Shown one piece after another: positions 28,499 to 36,921 of a stretch of DNA of 64,000 nt (its first letter is position 1; the number at the start of each line of letters is the position of its first letter). A program made the position numbers and the translations under genes. Below the pieces are notes generated by a model. The model was given only the letters and a program-made list of their open reading frames with translations, had not been told where the DNA came from and made no database searches. Origin of the DNA: Salinimicrobium sediminis (GTDB taxonomy: Bacteria > Bacteroidota > Bacteroidia > Flavobacteriales > Flavobacteriaceae); NCBI RefSeq assembly GCF_900215295.1, contig NZ_OCMF01000002.1, positions 659,187 through 723,186 of the forward strand, given 5' to 3'.

Positions 28499-28987
28499 TC
28501 ACTCAAACTCTGCGCAGTTTCCCGAAGGAGTATAAACACCGGCGGCTTGTTGATATACCAGGGTAGCTCCAAGATGCCCAGTATAAGAAAGGGTTCCGGT
28601 GCCTATCGCGAGCAGCAGGATCATGAGCAATCTAAAAAGCAGGTTTCTAAAAATAGGATATTTGAGCTGCCTTAAAAGATCCACCCCCAATGCTGCAGAA
28701 AACAGCCAGGCAGTGGTCCAGGCAAGATTCTCATGCTCTTTTAATACAGTAGGATCACATATCTTTCTTGAAACAATACCATCGGCAAGATCTCCGGTAA
28801 ATATGGCTATCCACACCGTAGCAACTCCGGCAATAAGCAATACCGAGCCTCCACGCTCCCAAACCTCCCGGGAATATTTAAGAGCGACTATTTTAAACAG
28901 GAAAGCCACCACCAGCAGGGCGATGGGAAAATGAACAGACAGAGGATGAAAAACCTCTGTCCGCCAAAAATCTGGTATTTCTTCCAT
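28499..28987 (-). CDS. DUF2231 membrane protein
   Basis: A 162-residue integral membrane protein, four helices (about 14-32, 46-64, 88-105, 117-142). FHPLSVHFPIALLVVAFLFK and the later YTGHLGATLVYQQAAGV are the DUF2231 signature, with the HFPIAL His and GHLGA His that may bind haem or metal in relatives. Two bases separate it from the preceding lipoprotein gene, so the pair is co-transcribed. Function unknown. Confidence 0.85.
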   Translation of the reverse strand: MEEIPDFWRTEVFHPLSVHFPIALLVVAFLFKIVALKYSREVWERGGSVLLIAGVATVWIAIFTGDLADGIVSRKICDPTVLKEHENLAWTTAWLFSAALGVDLLRQLKYPIFRNLLFRLLMILLLAIGTGTLSYTGHLGATLVYQQAAGVYTPSGNCAEFE

Positions 28988-28989
28988 AA

Positions 28990-29304
28990 TTATTCAAGTA
29001 CCCGCACGGCAAGTGGGTTTAGTCTTTTTCCTTCTTTCTCAACATCTACTTCAACTCTCATCCCCTCTTCCAAAGTGGAGAAATCTACAGTACTACCATC
29101 CCTGGTAAGCTCGGTATTGTCAGAAAAATAGAGTTCTAAAGTCTGGTTATCGTCTGTTTCAACATAGATCTCAGTTTTGGATGGCTCCACTTCCTTTATA
29201 GTGCCCTGGTATGTGCCCGATTCAACTACATCGGTTCCCTCTCCGCAGGAGATGAACAATAGTAAAAAAGCAGAAAAAACAGTGGTGAAAATTTTAGTTT
29301 TCAT
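28990..29304 (-). CDS. Small lipoprotein with OB-like beta domain
   Basis: A 104-residue protein with a lipobox-containing signal (LLFISCGEG, acylated Cys near residue 20) followed by an all-beta domain: GTYQGTIKEVEPSKTEIYVETDDNQTLELYF, and GMRVEVDVEKEGKRLNPLAVRVLE. The spacing suggests a small OB-type barrel like those in the DUF5666 or YgiW-type periplasmic proteins, but I cannot name a family. Predicted outer-membrane or inner-membrane lipoprotein. It starts an operon with DUF2231. Confidence 0.72.
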   Translation of the reverse strand: MKTKIFTTVFSAFLLLFISCGEGTDVVESGTYQGTIKEVEPSKTEIYVETDDNQTLELYFSDNTELTRDGSTVDFSTLEEGMRVEVDVEKEGKRLNPLAVRVLE

Positions 29305-29383
29305 AATTTCTTGGTTTGAATTTATTGGTACCTCTAATTTAAGGAACTTATTTTATCTCCGCGTGCTCGTTCTCCTTAATTTT

Positions 29384-30004
29384 CTAATCCTGTTTCTTCT
29401 GAAAGCTGCAAAAAGTAAAATTTTGGGTCCCTCCTGAAGGTGTGGTATGATCCACATTCGTTCCACTCAGCACATTAAAATCCTCGATAAAAAGCTTTTG
29501 CATATCTCCTATGGAATACTGAGTGATCTCAAGGCCACTGCACTTAGTTGGCCCTTTTTCTGAAAAGGTTGCCAGGATCACATAACCTCCAGGTTTCACG
29601 GCTTTTTTAAGGGTTTGTAGATAATTCTCCTTTTTCCCGGCATCGGTAAAAAAATGAAAGGTGGCGCGATCGTGCCAAAGGTCGTATTGTTTTTCGGGTT
29701 TAAATTCTGAAGCATCAGCAACGACCCAGGTAATACTATCTGCCTTTTCACACATTCTTTCCTTTGCACGCTCAATTGCTTTTGAAGAAATGTCTACCAC
29801 TGTAATATCTGTGTATCCTTGTGAAACAAGGAACTCTGCCAAAAAACTGTCTCCCCCGCCAATATCGATGATCGCCGCATCCTTCTCCAGTTGGAATCCT
29901 TTAATGAGGTTAAGAGAAACCTCGGGCATTGGCTCATACCAGCTCACTTCTATGGGTTGTTTTTCGGTATATACCTTTTCCCAGTGTTTTTTATTGTTAT
30001 TCAT
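29384..30004 (-). CDS. Class I SAM-dependent methyltransferase
   Basis: A Rossmann-type methyltransferase. Start chosen at 30004 (MNNNKKHWEKVYTEKQ), 206 residues, which overlaps the upstream gene's stop by eight bases (ATGAATAA); the earlier ATG at 30025 is also possible. Seen: motif I IIDIGGGDSFLAEFLVSQG, then ITVVDISSKAIERAKER (motif II/acidic), VVADASEF, and WHDRATFHFFTDAGKKENYL. The pattern WHDRATFHF...KECSGLEITQYS fits the thiopurine/tellurite-type (TPMT-like) branch in Bacteroidota, used for methylation of small thiol or metalloid substrates, though this is not certain. Confidence 0.83.
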   Translation of the reverse strand: MNNNKKHWEKVYTEKQPIEVSWYEPMPEVSLNLIKGFQLEKDAAIIDIGGGDSFLAEFLVSQGYTDITVVDISSKAIERAKERMCEKADSITWVVADASEFKPEKQYDLWHDRATFHFFTDAGKKENYLQTLKKAVKPGGYVILATFSEKGPTKCSGLEITQYSIGDMQKLFIEDFNVLSGTNVDHTTPSGGTQNFTFCSFQKKQD

Positions 30005-31049
30005 TTGCTTCAGTTTTATGTTCAAAAAGCCACCAGGGCTCCTGATTATTTTGATTAGTAATATTTACCGCTTCTCCAATTTTAGGGGCATAATAGGCAA
30101 GGCCAGATTCTTCCGCAGCAGCAGTAAATCTTTGTATGGGCTCATTCCAGGGGTGATGAGATAAAACGAATTTTCCCCAATGTACCGGCACCACTTTTTT
30201 CGCCTGGAGGTCCTGCCCTGCCTTTACCGTTTGTTCAGGAAACATATGGATCTGCGGCCAGTATTTTCCGTATTGCCCGCATTCCAGTAGCGCTAGATCA
30301 AAGGGACCGAATTTTTCACCTATGTTCTTAAAACTGCCATCGTAACCTGAATCGCCCCCTAGAAATATCCGTAATCCGAATATCTCCAGCACAAAAGATG
30401 ACCATAATGTCTGCGCTCTTTTAAAGGTCCTGCCGGAAAAATGGCGGGAGGGTGTAGCAGTAATCTTTATCCCGGATCCTATCTCCTGAGTTTCCCACCA
30501 ATCAAGCTCGGTAATTTTATCATTTTTGACACCCCAGGTCTCCAGATGGGCACCCACTCCCAGGGAGGTAACAATTCTTTTAGTTTTCTCATGCAGCTTA
30601 CTGATGCTGGGATAATCAAGATGATCGTAATGATCATGAGTTAAAACGAGCAGGTCCAGCTGGGGAATTTCTTCTGCATCGTAATGATCTGCGCCGGAAA
30701 AAGCTTTCCCGAAGAAGCGAAAAGGAGAAGCATTGCCGCTAAATACAGGATCTACAAGAATTCTGAAGTCGTTTACCTTCAAAAAATAAGATGAATGGCC
30801 AAACCACACCAGTGTTGGAAAGCCTGCGGTAAGTTCTTTTAAATTGGTTTTGACGTTAGGAAGCTCTGCGGAAGGAGAAACTGTTGATGGCCGGGTGATC
30901 ATCTTTTTGAGGATCCTGAACATCGATACATCTTTAGGATTTACAGATGTGTGCTCCACATTCCTGAAACTGCCATCCCTGTAATTGGGGGAACTTTTTA
31001 TCCTCTGAAGCCTTTTCCCTTCGGGATTCTTACCGAATCTTTTTACCAT
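29997..31049 (-). CDS. MBL-fold metallo-hydrolase (NAPE-PLD/UlaG-like)
   Basis: A 350-residue metallo-beta-lactamase-fold hydrolase. Metal-ligand motif THDHYDHLDY (HxHxDH), further His in HFSGRTF and Asp in GGDSGY, and the final HWGKFVLSHHPWNEP. That order and the FGHSSYFLKV opening put it in the NAPE-PLD/UlaG branch (lipid or lactone hydrolases). A short basic leader precedes the fold; no signal peptide. Substrate cannot be told. It overlaps the methyltransferase downstream by eight bases and is separated from the ICMT-like gene upstream by six bases, so the three genes form a unit. Confidence 0.88.
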   Translation of the reverse strand: MVKRFGKNPEGKRLQRIKSSPNYRDGSFRNVEHTSVNPKDVSMFRILKKMITRPSTVSPSAELPNVKTNLKELTAGFPTLVWFGHSSYFLKVNDFRILVDPVFSGNASPFRFFGKAFSGADHYDAEEIPQLDLLVLTHDHYDHLDYPSISKLHEKTKRIVTSLGVGAHLETWGVKNDKITELDWWETQEIGSGIKITATPSRHFSGRTFKRAQTLWSSFVLEIFGLRIFLGGDSGYDGSFKNIGEKFGPFDLALLECGQYGKYWPQIHMFPEQTVKAGQDLQAKKVVPVHWGKFVLSHHPWNEPIQRFTAAAEESGLAYYAPKIGEAVNITNQNNQEPWWLFEHKTEANE

Positions 31050-31055
31050 ACACCT

Positions 31056-31520
31056 TTAAATTCTCCAATTAAATTTAGGGAAAAATCTGCCTGTATGTTT
31101 TTTGTACTCCACATATTCGGGAAAAGTCTCCTGGAGGAGCTGCTCTTCGTACCTGCTTTTCAGGAAAAACAACAGGTACAGTAAAACACTAATGATCAGT
31201 TTATAACCTGAACCCAACCAGACAGAGATTCCGAAGGCCATAAAAAGAATTCCGGCATAGATGGGATGGCGTGCAAAGACAAAAACTCCTCCGGTTATCA
31301 ATTTTGTTCCTTTTTTAGGACTGGGAAACGGGGAAAGGCTGGTTTTAAGTTGTAGCAGGGCAACCAGCACGAGAACAAGACCTATTCCTCCACAAAAAAG
31401 GGCAAGTTTGTGCATATTTTCAGAGATCCTGAACATCAACATTTCGACTTCCAATAAATAGGCTATGAAAAGCAACAACTGAAGCCCCACAAAAATTTTA
31501 TCCTTTTTAGGAATCGCCAT
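31056..31520 (-). CDS. Isoprenylcysteine carboxyl methyltransferase-like membrane protein
   Basis: A 154-residue integral membrane protein of the ICMT/phospholipid methyltransferase superfamily: GLQLLLFIAYLLEVE, four helices, and the conserved end RHPIYAGILFMAFGIS with FLKSRYEEQLLQETFPEYVEYKKHTGRFFP, in which the RHPxY and E-x-x-L-x-x-x-F-P-E-Y motifs match the SAM site. Methylates an unknown membrane-linked substrate in bacteria; prenylated proteins are absent there, so lipids or small molecules are likely. Co-transcribed with the metallo-hydrolase. Confidence 0.88.
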   Translation of the reverse strand: MAIPKKDKIFVGLQLLLFIAYLLEVEMLMFRISENMHKLALFCGGIGLVLVLVALLQLKTSLSPFPSPKKGTKLITGGVFVFARHPIYAGILFMAFGISVWLGSGYKLIISVLLYLLFFLKSRYEEQLLQETFPEYVEYKKHTGRFFPKFNWRI

Positions 31521-31654
31521 AAAAAAGCTTTAAAGATTAAACAGCTACGTAAAGATAAGGAGAATGCCCGGGCAAATAGTAGCAGCGGCATTCAACACCT
31601 TCTCTTCTACAAAATCCCTTATCTTTATGCCCATCTTCAAAAATTGCTTTTCGC

Positions 31655-32488
31655 ATGAAAAAAAATTGTTCCCGACTGTTTTTTTATTCCACCACACTTT
31701 TGTTTCTCTTTCTGGTTTCCTGTGAGGAAGAGAAAAAAAAGATGACCGAAACCGATCTTATTTTTTCATCAATTAAAAAAGATCAGGCAAAATGGTACCG
31801 GTATCATAAATCAAATATCCATTTAGCTTCAGAATTTTTGCCGCTGGACCAGACCGGAGATACCATTGCCAAAAAGGTATTTTTAGAGGCTCTGCTCACC
31901 GGTGATTTTATTGCGATGGAAATAAAATCCAATACTTCGGAAGATACTTACCGGCTTTTCAAGCTTGATGAAGAGTCAGACGAGAATATTGGTGTCACCA
32001 TAACAGCAGATACTTACCCCGAATACCGTCATTTTATGATGGAAGGAAAGGAATTTCCCGACTTTGAATTTACAGACCTGGAAGGAAAAACTTATTCAAA
32101 AGATAAACTAAAAGGAAAAACTGTAGTGGTGAAGACCTGGTTCATTGCCTGTAAACCTTGTATCGAGGAAATGCCGCAACTTAATCAACTGGTAGAAAAA
32201 TACCGGGATCGTGAAGATGTGGTTTTCCTTAGCCTTTCAACAGATCCTCAACAAGACCTGGAAAAATTTGTCACCACAATGGACTTTCAATACCGTATTG
32301 TACCTGATACAGGGCAATTCATTAAAGAAAAATTAGGCCTGTCGGTTTTTCCGACACATATCATCGTAGATGAGAACGGGGTCATGAAGAAAGTGGTGAA
32401 CACCGCTCCTGAGATGATCTCATTTTTGGAAAGTACCTCAATTCCCGATCTTCAGGAAGATGAGGTTCCTCCACCGCCACCCATGTAA
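31655..32488 (+). CDS. TlpA-like lipoprotein thiol-disulfide reductase
   Basis: A 277-residue lipoprotein: signal with lipobox (FLVSCEEE), an N-terminal beta-rich domain of unknown type (30-125), then a thioredoxin-like domain with the redox motif CysLysProCys (WFIACKPCIEEMPQL), cis-Pro region FPTHIIVDENG and the usual fold extension. TlpA/ResA-type proteins reduce periplasmic disulfides for cytochrome c or other maturation. The N-terminal domain before the thioredoxin fold is typical for Bacteroidota. A C-terminal Pro-rich tail (PPPPPM) is odd. Monocistronic. Confidence 0.9.
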   Translation: MKKNCSRLFFYSTTLLFLFLVSCEEEKKKMTETDLIFSSIKKDQAKWYRYHKSNIHLASEFLPLDQTGDTIAKKVFLEALLTGDFIAMEIKSNTSEDTYRLFKLDEESDENIGVTITADTYPEYRHFMMEGKEFPDFEFTDLEGKTYSKDKLKGKTVVVKTWFIACKPCIEEMPQLNQLVEKYRDREDVVFLSLSTDPQQDLEKFVTTMDFQYRIVPDTGQFIKEKLGLSVFPTHIIVDENGVMKKVVNTAPEMISFLESTSIPDLQEDEVPPPPPM

Positions 32489-32490
32489 TG

Positions 32491-32515
32491 GTTCAAGGTT
32501 CAAGGTTTAAGGTTT
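32491..32515. repeat. 7-base-period repeat (AAGGTTC)
   Basis: AAGGTTC, AAGGTTT, AAGGTTT after an initial GGTTC, placed directly in front of the bidirectional terminator. Confidence 0.7.
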
Positions 32516-32516
32516 A

Positions 32517-32561
32517 AAAAAATATAGCCCTCAAAAATGGTTTTTTGAGGGCTATATTTTT
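32517..32561. terminator. Bidirectional terminator between TlpA-like gene and FabK-like gene
   Basis: Near-perfect palindrome AAAAATATAGCCCTCAAAAA/TTTTTTGAGGGCTATATTTTT with flanking A and T runs; works for both convergent genes. Confidence 0.92.
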
Positions 32562-32564
32562 GTT

Positions 32565-34364
32565 CTACTTCAATTCAAATCGCTTCTGAATCTCTGTAAT
32601 TGCGGATTCCATTTGCTGCAAACCTTGTGCAAAAGCTTCTTTTTTCTCTACCAGCTCCTGCTCCAGCAGTTGCCGATAATGAGAAATTCCCTCCAGTAAG
32701 TTGGAACAAAAGCCTTTCCAGCCTTTAATATCTCTGGGAACCGGTTGAAAAGTGTTTTTAATTTCTTCTTTCAAATAGTCCACATAAAGCTGCAGCTCCT
32801 TAAGGAACATGTGAGGACGATTTGATTCTCCGGGCAATGCTTTGCGTCCGTAAATATGATCTGTCATTTCCTGCAGGCTTGCCACCTTTTTAAAATTAAC
32901 GATGTTGGGTCCGGGGCAGATGGTCACTGCGTCCAGTTTTTCCACGACCGGCACCTTGTAGTTCAATCCGGCAGAATTACTAAGGCCAATGCACAGGCAT
33001 TCCTTGCTCAGCAGGTCATCCACCTGCAGGTCATATTCCTCCTTAGGCAGATCGGCGGCTGCCAATTGTTCCAGTTTAAGCTTCTGGTATTTTCTGGAGG
33101 CTGTACAGATAGGTTCTTTGGTAAATTCGGTATTGGAGACCAGGTATTTTTCAGTACACGGGCTTCCGGGTTTTCCTTTGTCTATTCTTTGCTGTCTCTC
33201 TATTTCTGCGGTTGTACCTTTAAGGTAATTAAATCTTACCCCCAACGGCGAAGCTTTACTTAATACCACATCATTTTCCTTACTTTTTACCAAAAGATCA
33301 AGAGTGTTTTCATCTACCGTGGTAGCCTCGGGACATAAGAGGAACGGTGTTCCCCAACCTGTGCCGTTCACACCATAATACCCGTAAAGGAGTTTTTGCT
33401 CTGCAGCAGTACCAATCCCTCCCTGCACGGTCACATTGATGGGGTGTGGTTTTTCAAATCCTGCCTCTCCCCTCGCTTGTATGGCCGGGTTATACAAACT
33501 GAAAAGCTCATTTGCCAGCTCATCTTTTTTATTTTTGAATTCTTCCAGGATGGGACCCAATAGAAAACCCTGGGTAGCAAAGGCATGCCCGCCGCAGTTG
33601 AGACCAGATTCTATCCGGAATTCACTTACCCAGATTCCCTTTTTTGCCAGATATTTTCCCTGGATCAAAGCCGAACGATAATCGCTTACTTTGATGATCA
33701 CTTTCTTTTTAAAAACTCCCGGGGCGGAAGCATCAAACTCTTTAAAATTCTCAAGGTAATTGAACAACCTGGGATTCATTCCTGCAGAAAAGATCAAGGC
33801 AGAATTTTCAAGGTCACTCTCGGCATAGGCTTTTAAAGCACCCAGGGCATCAGAACCATCAGGCAGGATCTCTCCTCCTTTGTCGTAATTATTCTTGTCG
33901 ACCTTGGTCATGATGTTCACCTCAATCCCGCCGGGGCGAATGTGTGTACGGAGAAAATTTTCAAGTTCGGCTTTGGCTTCGCCATGTGCTTCCAGGAATT
34001 GATGGTATTTTTCCTTGAGACCACTTTCTTCTGGTAACATCTCAAAATATTTCACGATTTCAGAACCTTTTTCAAAAGCGGATTCCTTCAGCTTTTCGAA
34101 TTTTGTCTGCACGTTTCGGTTTACCAGGTTGAGATAATCGGTGATCCGGCGCACGCGGTAATTCTCCTCGTGCTTTTCAATCGGAATATAAGGCTCCTCA
34201 TTTTGCTGGTAATAATATTTTCTCATCATTTCGACGAGATTGTCCTCTATGATAGACAGGGCCGAGGTGATCCCATAGGACGCAACCTTTATTGGCGTAT
34301 CAATCGTAAAGGCAATCCCCATCACCGGGATGTGAAACCGGTGGGGTGTTAGATCATATGTCAT
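32565..34364 (-). CDS. FabK/nitronate monooxygenase-like protein with cysteine-rich tail
   Basis: A 599-residue soluble protein of unknown function. Residues 10-400 follow the FMN TIM-barrel pattern of nitronate monooxygenase and FabK: IPVMGIAF near the N terminus, GIEVNIM, IFSAGMNPRLFNYL, IESGLNCGGHAF (the GGH motif), PINVTVQGGIGTAAE (the GGI phosphate-binding turn) and VVLSKASPLGVRF. Two unusual additions: an ~85-residue charged helical insertion (about 60-145) and a C-terminal 200-residue part with four Cys-containing spots (GSPCTE, EPICTA, KECLCIG, VTICPGP), which may bind a metal or Fe-S cluster. Monocistronic. Widespread in Bacteroidota by my recollection; not characterised. Confidence 0.6.
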   Translation of the reverse strand: MTYDLTPHRFHIPVMGIAFTIDTPIKVASYGITSALSIIEDNLVEMMRKYYYQQNEEPYIPIEKHEENYRVRRITDYLNLVNRNVQTKFEKLKESAFEKGSEIVKYFEMLPEESGLKEKYHQFLEAHGEAKAELENFLRTHIRPGGIEVNIMTKVDKNNYDKGGEILPDGSDALGALKAYAESDLENSALIFSAGMNPRLFNYLENFKEFDASAPGVFKKKVIIKVSDYRSALIQGKYLAKKGIWVSEFRIESGLNCGGHAFATQGFLLGPILEEFKNKKDELANELFSLYNPAIQARGEAGFEKPHPINVTVQGGIGTAAEQKLLYGYYGVNGTGWGTPFLLCPEATTVDENTLDLLVKSKENDVVLSKASPLGVRFNYLKGTTAEIERQQRIDKGKPGSPCTEKYLVSNTEFTKEPICTASRKYQKLKLEQLAAADLPKEEYDLQVDDLLSKECLCIGLSNSAGLNYKVPVVEKLDAVTICPGPNIVNFKKVASLQEMTDHIYGRKALPGESNRPHMFLKELQLYVDYLKEEIKNTFQPVPRDIKGWKGFCSNLLEGISHYRQLLEQELVEKKEAFAQGLQQMESAITEIQKRFELK

Positions 34365-34706
34365 AGCTATTGGTTTTCAAAGGCAAAACCTCAAAGATGA
34401 AGAACCTGCCGTTAGCAGAATATGATCTGGATCAGGTTTACTAGATGTTAGATATGAGATATGAGATGTGAGATATTTTGAAGTGATCAGTGGTTAGTGG
34501 TCAGTGATCAGTGATCAGTGGTCGGTGGGCAAAAATTTTAATCTTCGAAAAAATATGAAACCGCAGCAGAAAAAAAACCTGCAACCTGGAACTTGCAACA
34601 TTTTCCCAAATAGCAACTCGCAACCCGCAACCCGAAACCGGCAACAGGCAACCCCGCAACTCGCAACCGGCGATTAAACAAACGCTACTCCTTAAACCTT
34701 AATCCT
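34365..34706. repeat. 342-base gap dominated by 7-base-period repeats
   Basis: No gene. Nearest the FabK-like gene, 34395-34440 resembles the 3' half of a TPP riboswitch on the minus strand. Then heptamer tracts: GATGTTA/GATATGA units (34444-34475); seven GTGATCA-type units (34487-34534); CTGCAAC, CTGGAAC, TTGCAAC (34577-34600); and CAACTCG, CAACCCG, CAACCCG, AAACCGG, CAACAGG, ... CAACTCG, CAACCGG (34612-34672). Confidence 0.85.
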
Positions 34707-36599
34707 TTAATAAAGTACTCTAAACCTAATGGTCCCTTCAATACCTTTCATCTCCTCGATAACCTCTTCGTTATAGGCTTTGTTGATATCGGTGATCACG
34801 TAACCTATAGTTTCATTGGTTTTTAGATATTGCCCGACGATGTTGCAATCATGTTCTGAAAGCACGTTGTTGATATGAGCGATGATCCCCGGTTTATTAT
34901 GGTGAATATGGATCAACCTGTGGGCATTTTCCAGAATAGGCAACTGCAGATTAGGGAAGTTAACGCTGTTGGTGGTGCTTCCGGTGTTAATGTACTCAAT
35001 GATCTTACCGGGCACAAAATTCCCAATGTTCACCTGAGCTTCTTCGGTGCTTCCGCCAATATGGGGTGTTAAAATGACATTTTTGAGACCTCTTAATTCA
35101 GATTCAAAAACCTCCTCATTGGTCTTGGGTTCCTTAGGGAAAACATCTATCCCTGCACCCTGGATCTTTCCGGATTCCAGATGCCCTTTCAACGCCTGCA
35201 GGTCGACTACATGCCCGCGGCTAAGGTTTAGGAAAATAGCACCCTCCTTCATGAGGTCCAACTCTCTTTCTCCTATAAAATTGTGATTTTCCTTGCGACC
35301 GTCTACGTGCAGAGTCACAATATCACTTATTTTTAGAAGTTCCTCCAGACTTTTACATTTGGTAGCATTTCCCAACGCCAGCTTTTCCATTAAATCATAG
35401 TAGTACACATCGAATCCTATGGCTTCAGCAACCACCGAAAGCTGTGCGCCTATATTTCCGTAGCCAACAATACCCAGCTTTTTTCCGCGGACTTCCCTAC
35501 TCCCGGTGGCCGATTTATTCCAGGTACCCGCATGCATCTCCCCAATTTTATCGGGGAGGCCGCGCATCAAAAAGATGATCTCCCCAATGGCCAATTCTAC
35601 CACAGAACGGGTATTGCTGAAAGGCGCATTAAATACGGCAATTCCCTTTTTTAGACATTCATCAAGATCGATCTGGTTGGTACCAATGCAAAAAGCACCT
35701 ACTGCAATGAGACGGTTGGCATTTTCAAGAACCTTTTTTGTAAGCTGGGTCTTTGAGCGGATCCCTAATACCGAAATTTCTTTGATCTCTTCTGCCAGCT
35801 CCTCTTCATCAAGGGCCCCGGGAATAACAGTTACATTATAGCCCTCATTTTTCATGATCTTCACGGCATCTTCATGTACATTTTCCAACAGGAGGACCTT
35901 TATCCGGTTCTTAGGATAAGAAATGGCTTTATTCATTTTGTGCAGGTATAAAAATTCATCAAGGCTTGGCGTAATATGATCGGCTTTTTGCAGAACGTTG
36001 TCGCGTTCTACATTTTCTGTAAAAGCATAAAATTTATTGGCGAGACCGGCAGCTTTGATTTCATAATCTGTATAACCATCTCCTATGACGTACACATCCC
36101 CCTGCAGATCCAGACCTTTTAGCATTTCAACCTTTCCATTGTTGGAAGAAAGCACATTATCTGTATCAAAGGCATTCAGTTTTCCCTGTGAATCGGGACG
36201 AAAGGTATTGGCAAAAACATTTTCTTCTTTAATACCAAATTCTGAAACAATGGGAACTATGAACTCCTTAAAACCATTGGAAATAATGTAAATATTCTCG
36301 TGGTTTTCATTGAAGAACTCCCTGTTACGAATAAAGCTGGTGGAAACTTTGCTTCTAAGCCTGTTGACCAAAAGCTCCAGGTGTTTTTCTTCAGCATTTA
36401 GAAGCGCCAGCCGCTGTTCCAGGGATTCTCTAAAGGAAAGGTCACCGGCCATCCCGCTGTTGGTCAGGTCGGAAAGCTTTTTAAGACGTTTTTCTTTTTC
36501 AGGATGGTCCTGCAGGGAAATTTCCCCCAGGATATCAAGAGCCTCCACCTGGGTGAATGTACTGTCGAAATCAATTATAAAATGCCTGTTGTTCTTCAT
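34707..36599 (-). CDS. Phosphoserine phosphatase-phosphoglycerate dehydrogenase fusion
   Basis: A 630-residue protein joining two serine-pathway activities. Residues 1-220: HAD-type phosphatase, nucleophile Asp10 in FIIDFDSTFT, SNGF, and VIGDGYTDYEIKAA (SerB-like). Residues 230-540: D-3-phosphoglycerate dehydrogenase, with NAD-binding KKLGIVGYGNIGAQLSV, LSRGHVVDLQAL and the catalytic-His segment TPHIGGSTEEAQ. Residues 555-630: a C-terminal ACT-like regulatory domain for serine. So it likely performs steps 1 and 3 of serine synthesis, with the aminotransferase encoded elsewhere. Monocistronic. The fusion is known in Bacteroidota; start agrees with the HAD motif. Confidence 0.9.
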   Translation of the reverse strand: MKNNRHFIIDFDSTFTQVEALDILGEISLQDHPEKEKRLKKLSDLTNSGMAGDLSFRESLEQRLALLNAEEKHLELLVNRLRSKVSTSFIRNREFFNENHENIYIISNGFKEFIVPIVSEFGIKEENVFANTFRPDSQGKLNAFDTDNVLSSNNGKVEMLKGLDLQGDVYVIGDGYTDYEIKAAGLANKFYAFTENVERDNVLQKADHITPSLDEFLYLHKMNKAISYPKNRIKVLLLENVHEDAVKIMKNEGYNVTVIPGALDEEELAEEIKEISVLGIRSKTQLTKKVLENANRLIAVGAFCIGTNQIDLDECLKKGIAVFNAPFSNTRSVVELAIGEIIFLMRGLPDKIGEMHAGTWNKSATGSREVRGKKLGIVGYGNIGAQLSVVAEAIGFDVYYYDLMEKLALGNATKCKSLEELLKISDIVTLHVDGRKENHNFIGERELDLMKEGAIFLNLSRGHVVDLQALKGHLESGKIQGAGIDVFPKEPKTNEEVFESELRGLKNVILTPHIGGSTEEAQVNIGNFVPGKIIEYINTGSTTNSVNFPNLQLPILENAHRLIHIHHNKPGIIAHINNVLSEHDCNIVGQYLKTNETIGYVITDINKAYNEEVIEEMKGIEGTIRFRVLY

Positions 36600-36921
36600 G
36601 CCGAATTTGTTGAAATCATTCCAAAACTAAGGTTTTTCTGGAAGACCGGGAACCTTTAGCAATACAAGAATTTATATTTGACACATCACGAATTAAACCT
36701 TCTTAATATTGTATTTTTCTGAATCTTTCCCGGCAGAAAAGTATTTTCTGTAAAAATTCCGCTTAGAATAAAAACGGTGTAACTTATCTTTCCATGATAA
36801 CACTAATTGAAGACAGTATAAAATGATTGCTGGAGCCGGTATTGATTCATCTTTATTGTTCTTTAAGGTAATACCGGCATAGGTAATCTATGGATACATA
36901 CTTTTTAATAAAATAAAACTA
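36600..36921. other. 322-base gap with a 9-bp inverted repeat
   Basis: No gene visible. The only clear structure is GCCGGTATT (36835-36843) with its perfect complement AATACCGGC (36870-36878), a 26-base spacer, 43 bases ahead of the lipoprotein start. It may be a leader hairpin or operator; no TAnnTTTG is found at a useful distance. Confidence 0.5.

Noticed and set aside
34487..34534. GTGATCA tandem as a phase-variable promoter
   Set aside because: Lies between convergent/parallel gene ends with no promoter element; no gene start within 100 bases on the relevant strand apart from the FabK-like gene.
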